DNA from: Neolentinus lepideus HHB14362 ss-1
Lineage: Eukaryota; Basidiomycota; Agaricomycetes; Gloeophyllales; Gloeophyllaceae
Assembly: GCA_001632425.1 (NCBI GenBank)
Contig: KV425567.1
Coordinates: 124,001 to 188,000 of the forward strand
Direction of reading: 5' to 3'
DNA length: 64,000 bases
Made by a program: the position numbers and the translations under genes. Positions 33,394 through 45,736 of the stretch are shown here, in pieces (positions within the stretch are counted from its first letter, which is position 1; each line of letters begins with the position of its first letter). A model generated the notes under the pieces. It was not told where the DNA came from. It was given only the letters and a program-made list of their open reading frames with translations, and did not search any database.

Positions 33394-34459
33394 ATGCCAT
33401 CCGATGTCACAACTGTTTCAGTCTCCGGCAATCCTGACGAATACGAGGATGAGCACGTCCATACGGTATATGACGAAATAGCGGGCCATTTCTCTTCGAC
33501 GCGATACAAGGTTCGTTTCTTCAATTGACCAGGGTCTAACCCATTACTGATGGAGTCGAAATCTAAAGCCTTGGCCTATCATCGCTCAATTTATCTCCAG
33601 CCTCCCAGCTGGGTGGGTAGGCTTGGACTCTGGTACGGGAAATGGCAAATATTTGCCGCTACCGCTCGACCGACCGGGACAGCTATGGACGATTGGCTTG
33701 GATAGGAGTATCAATCTTCTGCGGATAGCTCAAACGGTAGGGCAGAAGCATCGAGAGGTAGTGTTAGGAAACGTGCTGGATGTTCCTTGGAGACGCGGAG
33801 CATTCGTACGTGCCTTTCCAATCATTTGCAGTTTCCACTCTTAAACATTGTTATATTTGATTAACAGGACTATGCTATTTCAATAGCAACGATACATCAC
33901 TTATCTACTCATGAGCGTCGGAAAACGGCTGTGAAGGTATAGATCTTGTGTGCTTAGGGAAGGTCGACGCTAACTTATCCTGCCCCAGAGTTTACTCCAA
34001 TCTATATCGCCGGACTATGGACGGGCCCTGATCTACGTCTGGGCGATGGAACAAGATAGTTTGTCGAAGCGCATCATTCCTGGAGGACAGCAGACTGGAG
34101 AGACCCAGGTTGTTACAGATAAGGACAAACGTGGTGTGGATGTCTTTGTTCCCTGGGTATTGAAGGAACCCTCAAGTAATAGGTCAAACATTCCGGCGCG
34201 ACACACTTCTCATCAGGGCACTTCCCCGCTGACAATAATGCACGAGTCTAGTGCCAAAGCATTCAACCGCTTCTACCATATGTTCGCAGCGGGCGAACTG
34301 GAGCAGCTTGTAATCGAAGCCGCCGAAGACATGAATATACAACTGGGACCCAAAAGCACTGACAGTTCTATCAATGCAGGGGTCAGTGGCATTGCAGTTG
34401 TGCAGAGTGGATGGGAAAGGTCGAATTATTATATCGAGCTTCAGCGTTGGCGGATATGA
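33394..34459 (+). CDS. TRM9: tRNA wobble-uridine carboxymethyl methyltransferase Trm9
   Basis: Trm9 (with Trm112) completes mcm5U and mcm5s2U at the wobble position of certain tRNAs. The start at 33394 gives MPSDVTTVSVSGNPDEYEDE, and the family block HTVYDEIAGHFSSTRYK leads over an intron to PWPIIAQFISSLPAGWVGLD. The SAM-binding motif is LDSGTGNGKYLPL, followed by IGLDRSINLLRIAQ, VLGNVLDVPWRRGAFDYAIS, IATIHHLSTHERRKTAVKSL and ALIYVWAMEQ. DVFVPWVLKEPSSN is the usual Trm9 signature before the acceptor-binding tail FNRFYHMFAAGELEQLVIEA. It ends SNYYIELQRWRI and TGA. There is no AlkB domain, as in other fungi. It follows ALG13 after 126 bases. Confidence 0.93.
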
Positions 34460-34600
34460 ACGATGCATCGTTGCATTAGCGCCTCCTTATGGGATCATGT
34501 CATTTGCATTTGTTTGTGATTCATTGATGCCATGCACACGATAGCAAAAAAAAAATGACGCAAAGTGCAAAGCAAAAACATGGATATGGAAACTCAACGA
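34460..34600. other. Short gap between convergent TRM9 and EGD2
   Basis: Both 3' ends share this 141-base gap. It includes a nine-base A tract at about 34546. No further feature is seen. Confidence 0.6.
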
Positions 34601-35345
<745 letters not shown>

Positions 35346-35826
35346 CTGGGTTGAGCAAGGTAAAGTTGAGCTACGTAGTACATCCAATGCGCTGGCGCCC
35401 CATCCATCACTTTTCTGGCGTTATAGACGATACCAGGAAGTACACCTGGGCACTGGGGGGAAGGAAAGCGGCCTTACCTTGCGTTATGAGTCGATCGAGA
35501 TAGAAACACCTGTGCTCGCTGTGTTGGACGGCGACGAACGGATCCGCTGACGCTGCGCCGGCAATTGCCGATGTTCATGCACTTGTCAAATTTCCAGGTC
35601 AAACCGCGTTATTGCTCTGTTGCGAAAGGTATACTTAGTTGGATAGTTTCTACGATATATGAGCGCTCCAATATGCTGCTGGAGAAATAGGTATATACCC
35701 AATCAATTGCGATGGCCTGCAAGCTGCACGCGACGCCGCCGGAAGAAGCAAGTCGGACTGGTAGGCTAAAATGGATGTCGTCATCTCTCGGACACGCTAC
35801 CACTTGGTGCTTTAGCGCGTCAAGTC
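35346..35826. other. Divergent promoter region between EGD2 and TSC1
   Basis: The 481 bases between the two start codons should hold both promoters. No gene is supported, and I saw no clear TATA box for either gene. Confidence 0.5.
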
Positions 35827-38723
35827 ATGTCCCTGCACGACCTAGCTCGCCACCTGCGCCAGCTCCTCGACGATGCCTCCGACGTCCAAGCCACCAGCCA
35901 GTTGTCCCCCTTCGTTGAGGCCCTTGTTGTCGAACATGCCACGTCTCCGGAACCTGACACGCTTCGGACCCGCCTCGACGACGAGCTGCTCACCATCCAC
36001 AGGGATGCTGTCGATCACACATCTCCGCGTCACATGGAAATATTCTTGACTGTTCTCCAGGAATTGCGAGCAGTTCTTTCCCCTTGCTCTCTCATATCCA
36101 CATGGTTTGATATCATCCTTCGACCCGCTCTTCGTGATCCCAAGCTGCCTGATGCGACCGTTAATCGTGCCAAGGACCTTATCATCTCGGCCCTCCGCAG
36201 ACGATCTGACGACTACTTCGACAAGATCGTGGAATTTCGACGGCGCCTACTGGATCTATATTTGCTCGATGCGCATAACGAGGGTTCGGGCGAAGATGTC
36301 TTAGAATGGGCGGCTTTGGATCAGGAACAAAGGGGGAAGCGGGCATGCTGGAAGGAGAACCTTGAGAATACACTCGCCAAGTATAGCCTCGAGCAACCAG
36401 AGGTCCGTATGTCGCTTCTATCGATCACCCCAGCCATACTGAGTTTGTGGCCTAGGACCTTTTCACGGAAATGAATAACTCTTTCACCGTTCCTTCTACT
36501 CGGCAGCAGTTGTTGGTCTTGCTAAACTGTTGTGCATCTCAAAAATTGTTTCCTTCAAACGCCGCAGCCGTTTTGGCTTCGCACCCTTTGTTCTCGAGCC
36601 TCTTAATATCGCTGCTTGTAGACAACTCGTCAACTGTTTGTATAAGTGGTCTTACCGTGGCTTCAAAACTCCTCCCCATATTTGCTGTACACGCCACTGA
36701 TGGCTTGAAAGCGATCCTTCCCCAGCTTCTTGCAATCCTAGCGCGGACTATATGCTGGAAGGAGAGACAGTTGACTGTACCGTCAAATGAAGATATTGCA
36801 CAAGACGAGAACTCGCCGGAAGCAACAAGCGGTGTTGATGTTCTACCTCAACTGCGAGCAGATCTGGACTGGCAACGGTTGGAGATGACGTTCGCTGCGT
36901 CCTCTGCCCCTTCGCCGCACCATTATTTTACATACATCTACTATCTGTTTCCTTGCAATACCATCCGATTCTTACGAGATCCTCTCGATTACATAAACGA
37001 CCATTGTTTGCCGAGCCCATACACGGTTCCATGGGAGGAAATATGGGACGAAGACGAAATCAAGAGTAGAAGCGAGGTACGTTCATCAGTGCCCCCTTTC
37101 CCGTGTTCATTGGCTCATGATTGTAAGTCCATCCTACGAGGGCATGTCGTGCACCCCCGTCTTCTTTGGAACGATGCTGCTGAAGAGTTGGCCGAGCCTC
37201 GAGTCTGGGCGCAATACTCAGTCTCGCGCATTGTAGGTGAATGTTCCATGCTGAACGTTCGCAACGCATCGTTGGCGTTGCGAGAGAAGGATCTACGCCT
37301 TGACAATAACAGTGCTCCATCTCAGGAGACGGAGGATGCAGAGGTCGCGCCGGCGACACCTCGCATCATCGACATGACATCCAAGCCTGGATGTCCTCGC
37401 ATATCCATGCGAGAAATGATTGCAACTTCACTGGCGCTGAAGTCCGTGCAGGATGTCGAGGTCGTTGATATGGAGTCTGGATGGCCTTCAGAGCTGTTCC
37501 CCAACGCCGGTGGCTCTCCATCGAAGAGGGCTATCTCATTACCTAGTGATGGCGATACGTCTACGTTCGACCGCGGGGAGCAGGATCACGTAGCTCAAGC
37601 CATCTCAGCATTGCAGAGAGAAGTATTGCTCCTGCGCAATGAGCTCAATTTCGAAATGTGGGTGAACCGGATGAACGCTAAACATATCGGCCAACTCCAT
37701 CAGGATCGAATCCTTTCTCGAAGGGCTGAAATAGAACGACAGGGCTTAGTGCGTTAGTCTTCATTTTCTGTTCTACGTTCGTGTCAACCTAGTTCTCCAT
37801 GAACCAGCACAATAAACTGCGGGAGTACAAATCGCAAGTGAATCGCCTCCGGCAAGAATTGAAGCAGTACAAAGAGCAGACAGCGACCGCGAAGCAAATG
37901 TATGTCAATTGGAACCAGGAACAACAGAACAAGCTTCGCAATTTCCGAGAGCAGTGGAAAGCATGGCAGTCTGAAGCAACTATTCTGCGAAATGAGAATA
38001 AGGAAGCGAAGGTCATTTGAATGAATGGCTGTCTTGCACTACCATCTGACTTCGCTTCTGTTCCCAGGCACACTCGGAGGCACAGAAGCAATTGCTTGGA
38101 GATGCCGCCAAAAAGACGTTTCAGTTGGAGACCACGATCAAGGAGTATCAACATAAGATTGACCGGTTTCATGACTATGAACGACGTATAGACCAATTGA
38201 CGAAGATGCAACAGCTTTGGTCGGTCTCTCAGTCATTGATAGGAACCGTCACTTAACTTTCTTTTGCAGGGGCAAAGATGTGCGGCGCTGCAACGAGCAA
38301 GCGGGTGTGATCGAGGACCTTCTGAGCACCTACAAGAAGATGGAGCTGCGCCTAGAGGCATACGAGAAGACGCATGCGGAAATCGAAGAGGATGCACGGT
38401 AAGCTGTGCATTCGTACGCGGCAGGCGATGCCTCGTTAATTTTGATATATAGGAGCGCGAGAGAAAAGATCCAGGAACTGGAAGCTAAATTGTCTTTGGC
38501 TGGGCAGGACGTCAGGACGAAGCGCCAATACGCTTCGGAAGTGGAAGCACTAACAAAGGATAGGACATGCTTGACTATGGAGAATAGGAAGCTACGGGCG
38601 ACAAACAACGACTTGCGGGATGAGGTGCAGGAACTCGAGCATATGATCGAATTACTGAAAGCTCAAGTTAGCGACAAGAAAGGACTCGTCTCTGGTGTAC
38701 AGTCGGACACGCCACCACTGTAA
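35827..38723 (+). CDS. TSC1: Hamartin homologue Tsc1
   Basis: Tsc1 stabilises Tsc2, the GAP of the GTPase Rheb that activates TORC1, and so couples nutrients to growth. The N-terminal helical domain is MSLHDLARHLRQLLDDASDV to about residue 350, with DWQRLEMTFAASSAPSPHHY, FTYIYYLFPCNTIRFLRDPL and VPWEEIWDEDEIKSRSE, typical of fungal hamartins. A 45-base in-frame intron follows RSE, so the open frame continues through it. Then come ILRGHVVHPRLLWNDAAEEL and ARIVGECSMLNVRNASLAL-like sequence. The C-terminal 350 residues are coiled coil (REYKSQVNRLRQELKQYKEQ, QLETTIKEYQHKIDRFHDYE, SEVEALTKDRTCLTMENRKL) ending DTPPL with TAA. About six introns and roughly 855 residues. The partner TSC2 is not in the window. 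Confidence 0.88.
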
Positions 38724-38854
38724 AGTATCTACGATTTCCAGTATTACACATTATTATAAAGAAAGATGTGTAACGTATACAAATTAATGTTTAAAGCAAT
38801 GCAAAGTACGCTGCTGTATTGCAGAAACATGGGCGAACAAGGCACGGCGTAGTG

Positions 38855-38867
38855 GAAGGTTCTCGAA
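38855..38867. promoter_or_regulatory. Heat-shock element 1 (three perfect units)
   Basis: GAAGGTTCTCGAA contains GAA, TTC and GAA in alternating orientation with two-base gaps, the consensus site for trimeric heat-shock factor. It lies about 155 bases before the HSP90 start codon. Confidence 0.8.
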
Positions 38868-38908
38868 TGAAACGTGGGAAAAATCAAGACGCGTTAGGGC
38901 GACGCGTC

Positions 38909-38921
38909 GAAGATTCGAGAA
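38909..38921. promoter_or_regulatory. Heat-shock element 2 (three perfect units)
   Basis: GAAGATTCGAGAA is a second perfect GAA/TTC/GAA array. Its centre is 54 bases after that of the first, about five helical turns, and it lies 25 bases before the TATA box. Confidence 0.8.
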
Positions 38922-38945
38922 CGAAACAGCATTTTGTGCAAGCAG

Positions 38946-38952
38946 TATAAAA
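38946..38952 (+). promoter_or_regulatory. TATA box of HSP90
   Basis: TATAAAA lies 71 bases upstream of the HSP90 start codon on the same strand and downstream of both heat-shock elements. Confidence 0.75.
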
Positions 38953-39022
38953 TCTAGGGCGCAGTACGTTTTTATTCTTCACTTGCTTTCGCAGTCTTCT
39001 TCCACGCATATACCAATCCAAA

Positions 39023-41476
39023 ATGTCGCAGACCGAACAGTTCGGCTTCCAGGCTGAGATCTCTCAACTCCTTGACCTTATCATCAGTATGTCCCTTGTC
39101 TCTCCGCGCCACATTGCCCTGCGTACTTACACATCTTTCCAGACACTTTCTACTCCAACAAGGAGATCTTCCTTCGTGAGCTCATCTCGAACGCCTCTGA
39201 TGCTCTCGACAAGATCCGCTATGCCTCCCTCACCGATCCGTCGGTCCTTGACACTGAGCGGGAGTTGTACATCCGTCTAACACCCGACAAGGAGAACAAA
39301 ATCCTGTCCATCCGGGATACCGGTATTGGTATGACCAAGGCTGATCTTATCAACAACCTCGGTACGATCGCAAAGTCTGGCACGAAGGTACGTCTTCATT
39401 CTCGTTGCCACTAATAAGGTGCCGACTGAACTGTGTGTAGGGTTTCATGGAGGCGCTTAGCTCCGGCGCCGATATCTCCATGATTGGTCAGTTCGGTGTC
39501 GGTTTCTACTCAGCCTACCTCGTCGCCGAGCGTGTGCAGGTTATCACCAAGCACAACGATGATGAACAGTACATCTGGGAGTCTGCTGCCGGTGGTACCT
39601 TCACTGTTACTCTTGACGACATCAACCCTCCCCTCGGCCGTGGCAGCGAGATCCGCTTGTACATGAAGGAGGACCAGCTTGAGTATCTTGACGAGAAGCG
39701 CATTAAAGACATTGTTAAGAAGCACTCCGAGTTCATCTCCTATCCCATCCAGCTCGCCGTGACAAAGGAAGTTGAGAAGGTAATGCATAACACGCCACAT
39801 GTTTGGTCCTTACCATCGCTGACATGCGTCCTGGATGTAGGAGGTTGAAGACGAGGAGGCTGAGGAGGCCAAGGAGGGCGAGGTGAAACCCAAGATCGAG
39901 GAAGTCGAGGATGAGGAGGAGAAGAAGGAGAAGAAGACGAAGAAGATCAAGGAGAAGGAGGTTACGAACGAAGAGCTGAACAAGACGAAGCCTATCTGGA
40001 CGCGCAATCCTCAGGACATCACGAGCGAGGAGTACGCTGCGTTCTACAAGAGCTTGACTAACGACTGGGAGGAGCACCTCGCTGTCAAGCACTTCTCTGT
40101 CGAGGGTCAGCTTGAGTTCAAGGCTATTCTATTCATCCCCAAGAGGTGAGTAGGTTTTGTGGTGGCGTGTTGCGGTTGTTCTCAGAAAGTGCAAATGCTA
40201 GGGCTCCTTTCGACCTCTTCGAGACGAAGAAGAAGAGGAACAATATCAAGCTCTACGTCCGCCGCGTGTTCATCATGGATGACTGCGAAGAGCTCATTCC
40301 CGAGTACCTCAACTTCGTCAAGGGTATCGTCGACTCTGAGGATCTGCCTCTGAATATCTCCCGCGAGACGCTGCAGCAGAACAAGATTCTGAAGGTCATC
40401 CGCAAGAACATCGTCAAGAAGTGTCTTGACCTCATCAGCGAGATTGCGGAGGACAAGGATAACTTTACGAAGTTCTACGAGTCGTTCGGCAAGAACATCA
40501 AGCTCGGTATCCACGAGGACGCTCAGAACCGTAGCAAGCTCGCTGAGTTCCTGCGCTTCTACTCCACGAAGTCCTTGGACGAGCCCACTTCTCTCAAAGG
40601 TGAGAGTCGTGACGTCTTATATAGTCACGCGCGATTATCAACTGAGACTCTGCAGACTACATCACGCGTATGCCCGAGATCCAGAAGACCATCTACTATC
40701 TCACCGGCGAGTCGCTATCGTCCGTTAAGGACTCACCGTTCCTGGAAGTCTTGAAGAAGAAGGGCTTTGAGGTTCTGCTTCTCGTTGACCCCATTGACGA
40801 GTATGCTATCACGCAACTCAAGGAGTTCGACGGCAAGAAGCTCGTCTGCGTGTCCAAGGAGGGTCTCGAGCTTGAGGAGACCGAGGAGGATAAAAAGGCG
40901 CGCGAGGAGGAGGAGAAGCAGTTCAACGAGCTCTGCGCTGCAGTTAAGGAGGCGCTCGGTGACAAGGTTGAGAAGGTCGTCGTCTCGAACCGTATTTCCG
41001 ACTCTCCTTGCGTCTTGGTCACTGGCCAGTTCGGTTGGTCGGCGAATATGGAGCGTATCATGAAGGCACAAGCACTGCGTGACTCGTCTATGTCTTCGTA
41101 CATGGCGTCCAAGAAGACTCTTGAGCTCAACCCCAAGAACCCCATCGTGAAGGAGTTGAAGAACAAGGTCGCGCAGGATAAAGCTGACAAGTCCGTCCGG
41201 GACCTCACGTACCTCCTGTTCGAGACTGCCCTTCTCACGTCTGGCTTCTCGTTGGATGATCCAACGTCCTTCGCCAAGCGTATCCACCGTATGATTGCGT
41301 AAGTTTATGCCCTTCGCCCTCGAGAGTGCAAGATTTGAAGCTGACCTGGTTATTACAGCCTTGGTCTCGATGTTGACGAAGAGGAGGAAGAGGAGTCCGC
41401 ACCCGTAGCCGCCTCTGACGATGTCCCTCCACCATTGGAGGGCGCCGCTACGTCTGCTATGGAGGAGATTGATTAG
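39023..41476 (+). CDS. HSP90: Cytosolic chaperone HSP90
   Basis: HSP90 is the ATP-dependent dimeric chaperone for kinases, receptors and other clients. N-terminal GHKL ATPase: [20 protein letters not shown], the catalytic Glu/Asn region [37 protein letters not shown] and the lid glycines [18 protein letters not shown] charged linker ([19 protein letters not shown]) leads to the middle domain with [32 protein letters not shown] and the catalytic-loop segment [20 protein letters not shown]. The C-terminal dimerisation domain includes [11 protein letters not shown] and the protein ends MEEID and TAG (the MEEVD-type TPR-binding tail). Six short introns, about 700 residues. Codon choice is strongly biased to C or G in third position, so long antisense open frames appear opposite it. 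Confidence 0.98.
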
Positions 41477-42339
41477 AGTGTCGTCGTCACGTGTGATCTG
41501 CTGTCTGCGTTTTCATCTTACTTTGGTCTGTGGTCCATCATCATGTAGCATTATCTACGCATCGCATTAATCCAAAACGAGCAAGCAATTCCTTCCGCCT
41601 TTGTCTGCTTCAGCATGATGTACGCCTGCGAATGTGCTGCGATCTGCGAATGCGGTACCTATATAGTGTGAATATTGCGCCCAATCTGATCCGCTGGGAG
41701 ATGTGAAGAGCAGAATGACGGCGACGGATACAAATGTGAAGGACGAGCCCGGCGGCACAGTCGATTGACAGATGTTCCGCAGGAATTAATGTAGTTCATC
41801 GCTTTAATAGTTCTATCCTGCTAGATGATCATCGTCGTACCAGAGCATCCCTTGCGGTACCAAATTCCATCTGCGGGACGAAGATCCACCGTTCACCTGG
41901 GTCTAATGAGACGCGCTTGTCACGCGTCGCAACGCGAGCCGTCACACGTTGCCCACGCCAGGGAGGGGGCGCTAAATGACGCCCGCAGGAAAATATTGAG
42001 ATCCGCCAATTGTGTGATGTGAAAAGGCGATGAATGGGCAGAAAAAGTGCTGACAGAGGCTTTTGTGCTGGTGATGGCTCGGGGATCGCCCGAGTGAGTA
42101 AGCGGGTTCTATTGGCGACGGTTGCCTTGTTAGGGTTCCTCGCCTTTTCTTCCGCCAACCCCTTTTACTGCCTCTTTCTCTATATTCCCCATAATCTTCC
42201 ATTGTCCGGCAGGCTGCCATCCTGAGCTGAACAATGATCATTTCCCTTGCACTTTAAAGCTCCCCATAATAACCCACGCCGCCTCTCTTTGTAGCCTCAC
42301 AAGTCCCTCCGCCCCATTGCAATCCATCTACTGCGACCA
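41477..42339. other. Intergenic, HSP90 3' flank and upstream of the next gene
   Basis: Overlapping open frames on both strands (for example 41829-42158 minus) have no recognisable product. ACGCGT occurs at about 41923, with further CACGC and CGCGAG motifs nearby. Otherwise nothing is seen. Confidence 0.5.
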
Positions 42340-43078
42340 ATGTCTCCAATTGTGTGCCCCCGGCCCCGCTCAGCAACATCGAGCTCCAGCTTACACAAGT
42401 CTCCTTCTGCACCATCCTCTGTCCCTTGTGTAAGTTTCCAGCATCAGGTACTTTTTGCATTCGTTTGCTGACAGCGCTCTCATGCAGGTGACTGTCGATG
42501 TAACGCCCCCTCGTCTTCTGTCTCCCATTCACTTGGATTCAGCGGTGGCCTCATCCAGTTCATGCGTGAGTCTAGCCCTGCTCTTGCTGTATATTCATGC
42601 TGACTCGGTTCCTCTCCTGTAGAAACGAACTGTCCCGCCTTCATCTTGTTCCAGTAAGAGGCGCCGCAGCACTCACGACCTTATTTATCATCATTCGCCC
42701 CGTCGTCAGCGACACTGCTCCAGGGGTGATTACCAATTGACATCCCTCGGGGTGTTTGACCGCATGCCCCGGTGGGCATCTAGGGAAGAGAGTTTCATGG
42801 ATGTCGGCGACTTGGGCATGACAGATGCACTTGAATGGTCCGTTCCGGGATACGGAAATTCCGAATATTCAGAACCGTCAAGTGCAGGACCTATTCGCAC
42901 TCGAAGACGGCCCATTGGCTTGGAACCTGATAGTCCACCCCACAAGGACCATTCTTCGCATCCGCGAGCTCTGTTTCCTAGGCAGGAGCTCTTGTCTCTT
43001 CCCCCTCGAACTCCTCCTCGTCGTCCGGCAATCCTCTCTGACGTCCAATTCCGCAACCTTCTTCCCGTCCTACCTTAG
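42340..43078 (+). CDS. Unrecognised Ser/Pro/Arg-rich protein, three exons
   Basis: Three open pieces join in one frame through two phase-0 introns with good signals. Exon 1 is MSPIVCPRPRSATSSSSLHK to SFQHQ, then GTACTT..ATGCAG. Exon 2 is VTVDVTPPRLLSPIHLDSAV to SSSSC, then GTGAGT..CCTGTAG. Exon 3 is KRTVPPSSCSSKRRRSTHDL, YHHSPRRQRHCSRGDYQLTS, FDRMPRWASREESFMDVGDL, LEWSVPGYGNSEYSEPSSAG and so on to FRNLLPVLP with TAG. About 195 residues, basic at first and proline-rich at the end, without membrane segments or known domains. The KRRRS patch suggests a nuclear or phosphorylated protein. I assign no function; the matching splice frames are the main evidence that it is a gene. Confidence 0.55.
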
Positions 43079-43930
43079 ATCTATTATTCACCTTCCGGCA
43101 TCCGACACCTTGCATTTATCATGACACCAATGGTTCATTCTCTATGGCGCTTTCATACACATTGGCCAGCGCTGCTATTATTCTGCACACCATCAAGCAT
43201 TGCAATTTATTCACGACATCAATCAAGCATCGTCAGCATCTACGGTTCAAGCTCATTAGTGCGTCAGTCGCTGGCTGGTGCAATACGGTTATATATCAGC
43301 CGCACTTCTCATCTTTTTAATTATTTGCGTCATTTATTCCCCATGCGGTCCATTTTATCACTGATCTAATATTTGCATCTTTTCGCGCAGAACGATTGCA
43401 GTACTGTCTAGCGTTTATATATTTCGTCCAGGACTTTGTATCTAATTCATTTCATTCTTGTCGCAATTGTCTGTTTCAATTTTATTCTCGACGTCATTTG
43501 CTTTGTGAATTTGCTTTCTTCGTTGCTTCGAGTACTGTCGTCTTATGATTCTGCTCCATGTTTTTAACAAAGTCTCTTCACGACCTTGCATGTAAATCGG
43601 CCAGCATCGTCTACTGTAGTCCTTGTAATGAAAGACCTTATCCAGATCCCCACGTATCCATGTGAACGCGATAACTATGCTTATCGGGCGTCAGACATTG
43701 CGGTTTTACGCTTGCTTCCTACTCTCTATATACCCCATGGGGAATCTGGATCCTTGGAACGTCTACTAGTTGAGAAGTTATGAGACGCCGATCACGCAAT
43801 CGTAACGGTCCAGGGATGTCTCGACATGAGCATTGGAAATCTCCAAATGCTTCTCTAGCCACTCTGCACTCACGAGTCACGACAAATACTCCATTAACGC
43901 CTTGCCTTCCATACTGCCCCAGCTACCACC
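43079..43930. other. Intergenic, SER1 upstream region
   Basis: About 850 AT-rich bases with T tracts, without any supported coding sequence. It should contain the 3' flank of the preceding gene and the promoter of SER1. A TATATACC at about 43728 lies 200 bases before SER1. Confidence 0.5.
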
Positions 43931-45256
43931 ATGTCTGACGGGAGAGTTATCAACTTCGGCGCAGGTCCTTCGGCTTTACCGACCGATGTATTGGAAGAGG
44001 CCAACAAAGGTCTGCTGAACTTCCAAGGGACAGGTATAGGCATCGCCGAAATTAGCCACCGGTCGAAGGAGTTCACAGCGTTCCTCAACGAAGCTGAAAG
44101 TCACATCAGAACCTTGCTCGAGGTACCCTCGACGCATAAGATCCTGTTCACCCAGGGTGGGGGGAGTGGCCAGTTCTCCGCTGTCGTCCTCAATCTCCTT
44201 GCCAGACATCGTCTGTTGCATCCTCAGTTGAAGGATGAGGAGCGGGTGATGGACTATGTGGTTACCGGATCGTGGAGTAAAAAGGCTATGCAGGAGGCTG
44301 GACGGTTGGGTGGAGGAAGGGTGAACATTGCGGCAGACGCTAGGAGATATTCAAACGACGGGAAGGCCTTCAACAGCGTCCCTCCCCATGACGATTACGC
44401 CTTCTCGGCGGATCCTGCTCTCATTTATTACTGCGAGAACGAAACTGTGGATGGAGTCCAATTCTCGGACGATCTCAGTTCTCCGGCGTCCTTTCCTTTT
44501 GAGAAATTGACGCAGGGCGCGCTACTCCCCCTTGTCGCCGATTATTCGTCGTCGTTCCTGTCTCGGCCCATCCCGCGCCTGGCTGACCACGCAGTCGTCT
44601 TCGCGGGGGCTCAGAAAAACCTCGGCCCAGCGGGGCTCACCATCTTGATCGTCCGTCAAGATTGCATAGTGGACGTAGATGCGGCAGCTAAGCTAGGAGC
44701 AACCCCAGTGCCCATCACGCTGTCCTACAAGACTCTGGCAGACCACAGCAGTCTGTACAACACCCCTTCGGTACTTCCTATCTACATTGCCGGATTAGTC
44801 CTTCGGAAGATGAGCGACGGCGGCGGCTTGCAAGTCTACGCACAATCGAACAGACAGAAGTTCGAGAAAATCGTTGCCGCGCTCAAGAATGGCGAGGAGA
44901 AGGATGTTTTCAAAGCTAAAGTGAAGGATGGCTCGGTGAGCTGGATGAACATAGTGTTCGACGTGCCTGGAGAAGGCCGTCAACAAAAGTTCCTGGATGG
45001 CGCTGACAAAAGGGGAATGAAGGGCCTTGCTGGACATCGGTACGTAAATTCACTAACGCATGATCTGCCCGTCAGACTGATGTTCATTTGTGTAGTTCTG
45101 TGGGAGGTATGATTCATGTTTACCATTCCTACAAGGCATTCTACTGACTATTCCCTGCTGATAGGCGTGCGCGTGTCGCTGTACAATGCGATAACGCAGC
45201 AAGACACCGACAAACTGGTTGGATACATGAATGAATTTGTCGCTGACACCGTGTAG
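43931..45256 (+). CDS. SER1: Phosphoserine aminotransferase
   Basis: This PLP enzyme converts 3-phosphohydroxypyruvate and glutamate to phosphoserine, the second step of serine synthesis. The long first exon begins MSDGRVINFGAGPSALPTDV, then GIGIAEISHRSKEFTAFLNE, ILFTQGGGSGQFSAVVLNLL, DYVVTGSWSKKAMQEAGRLG and CENETVDGVQF. The PLP lysine lies in VVFAGAQKNLGPAGLTILIV. Later blocks are NTPSVLPIYIAGLVLRKMSD and KRGMKGLAGHR. Two short introns near 45040-45170 lead to the C-terminus VGGVRVSLYNAITQQDTDKL, VGYMNEFVADTV and TAG at 45254-45256. About 400 residues, as in other fungi. Confidence 0.95.
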
Positions 45257-45404
45257 ATAACGCACGACTTCCCACTGACCGTTGATACAACATACTTGTC
45301 TACATTGCGCAAAGATCGATGCTAATATAGTAACTGAATGCATGATCTGAATGCCGCGCCTGAGTCTCCGCCAAATGAATATAAAGGTACACTCGAATAC
45401 CAAG

Positions 45405-45497
45405 GTCACTTTGCCGGAGTGGTTAACGGGATTGCCTGCTATTTAGCATGTCAGCGGTTGGGCTTTGCCCGCGTGTGTTCGAATCGCACAGGTGACG
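45405..45497 (+). tRNA. tRNA-Ser(GCT) with an 11-nt intron
   Basis: The acceptor arms GTCACTT and AGGTGAC pair at all seven positions (one G-T). The D arm is CCG..CGG around AGTGGTTAA, the anticodon stem is ATTGC/GCGGT (two G-T pairs), and the loop is CTGCTA plus A interrupted after position 37 by an 11-base intron. A long variable arm (GGGC TTT GCCC) marks a class II tRNA, which with anticodon GCT means serine. The T arm is GTGTG TTCGAAT CGCAC. TTTT follows at 45501, as a pol III terminator. Confidence 0.9.
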
Positions 45498-45652
45498 TAA
45501 TTTTGTTAAGCGAACCAATTCCACTGATTGGGCCTTAGGCCTGAAATTTACTGTTTAATGTAAATCGGACGAGTGAAAAGATAGCAGCGACATGATTAAT
45601 GGGGTCAATACAGTACTTCGACAAGATCACGCTTATTCTCCGGTGCGGCGCA

Positions 45653-45736
45653 TGCCCCATGGCTGAGTTGGTTACAGCGTCCGACTGTTATTATTGTGAC
45701 ATCGGAAGGTCGTGAGTTCGAGCCTCACTGGGGCAG
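45653..45736 (+). tRNA. tRNA-Asn(GTT) with a 10-nt intron, copy 1
   Basis: Acceptor arms TGCCCCA and TGGGGCA pair fully. The D arm contains GGCTGAGTTGGTTACAGC, the anticodon stem is TCCGA/TCGGA, and the loop CTGTTA plus A carries a 10-base intron after position 37. The T arm is GTGAG TTCGAGC CTCAC. TTTT follows at 45740. A second copy lies inverted at 46454-46537 and differs only inside the intron. Confidence 0.93.

Noticed and set aside
40182..41287. Long antisense open frames opposite HSP90 (110 to 193 codons)
   Set aside because: They are shadows caused by the strong third-position C/G bias of HSP90.
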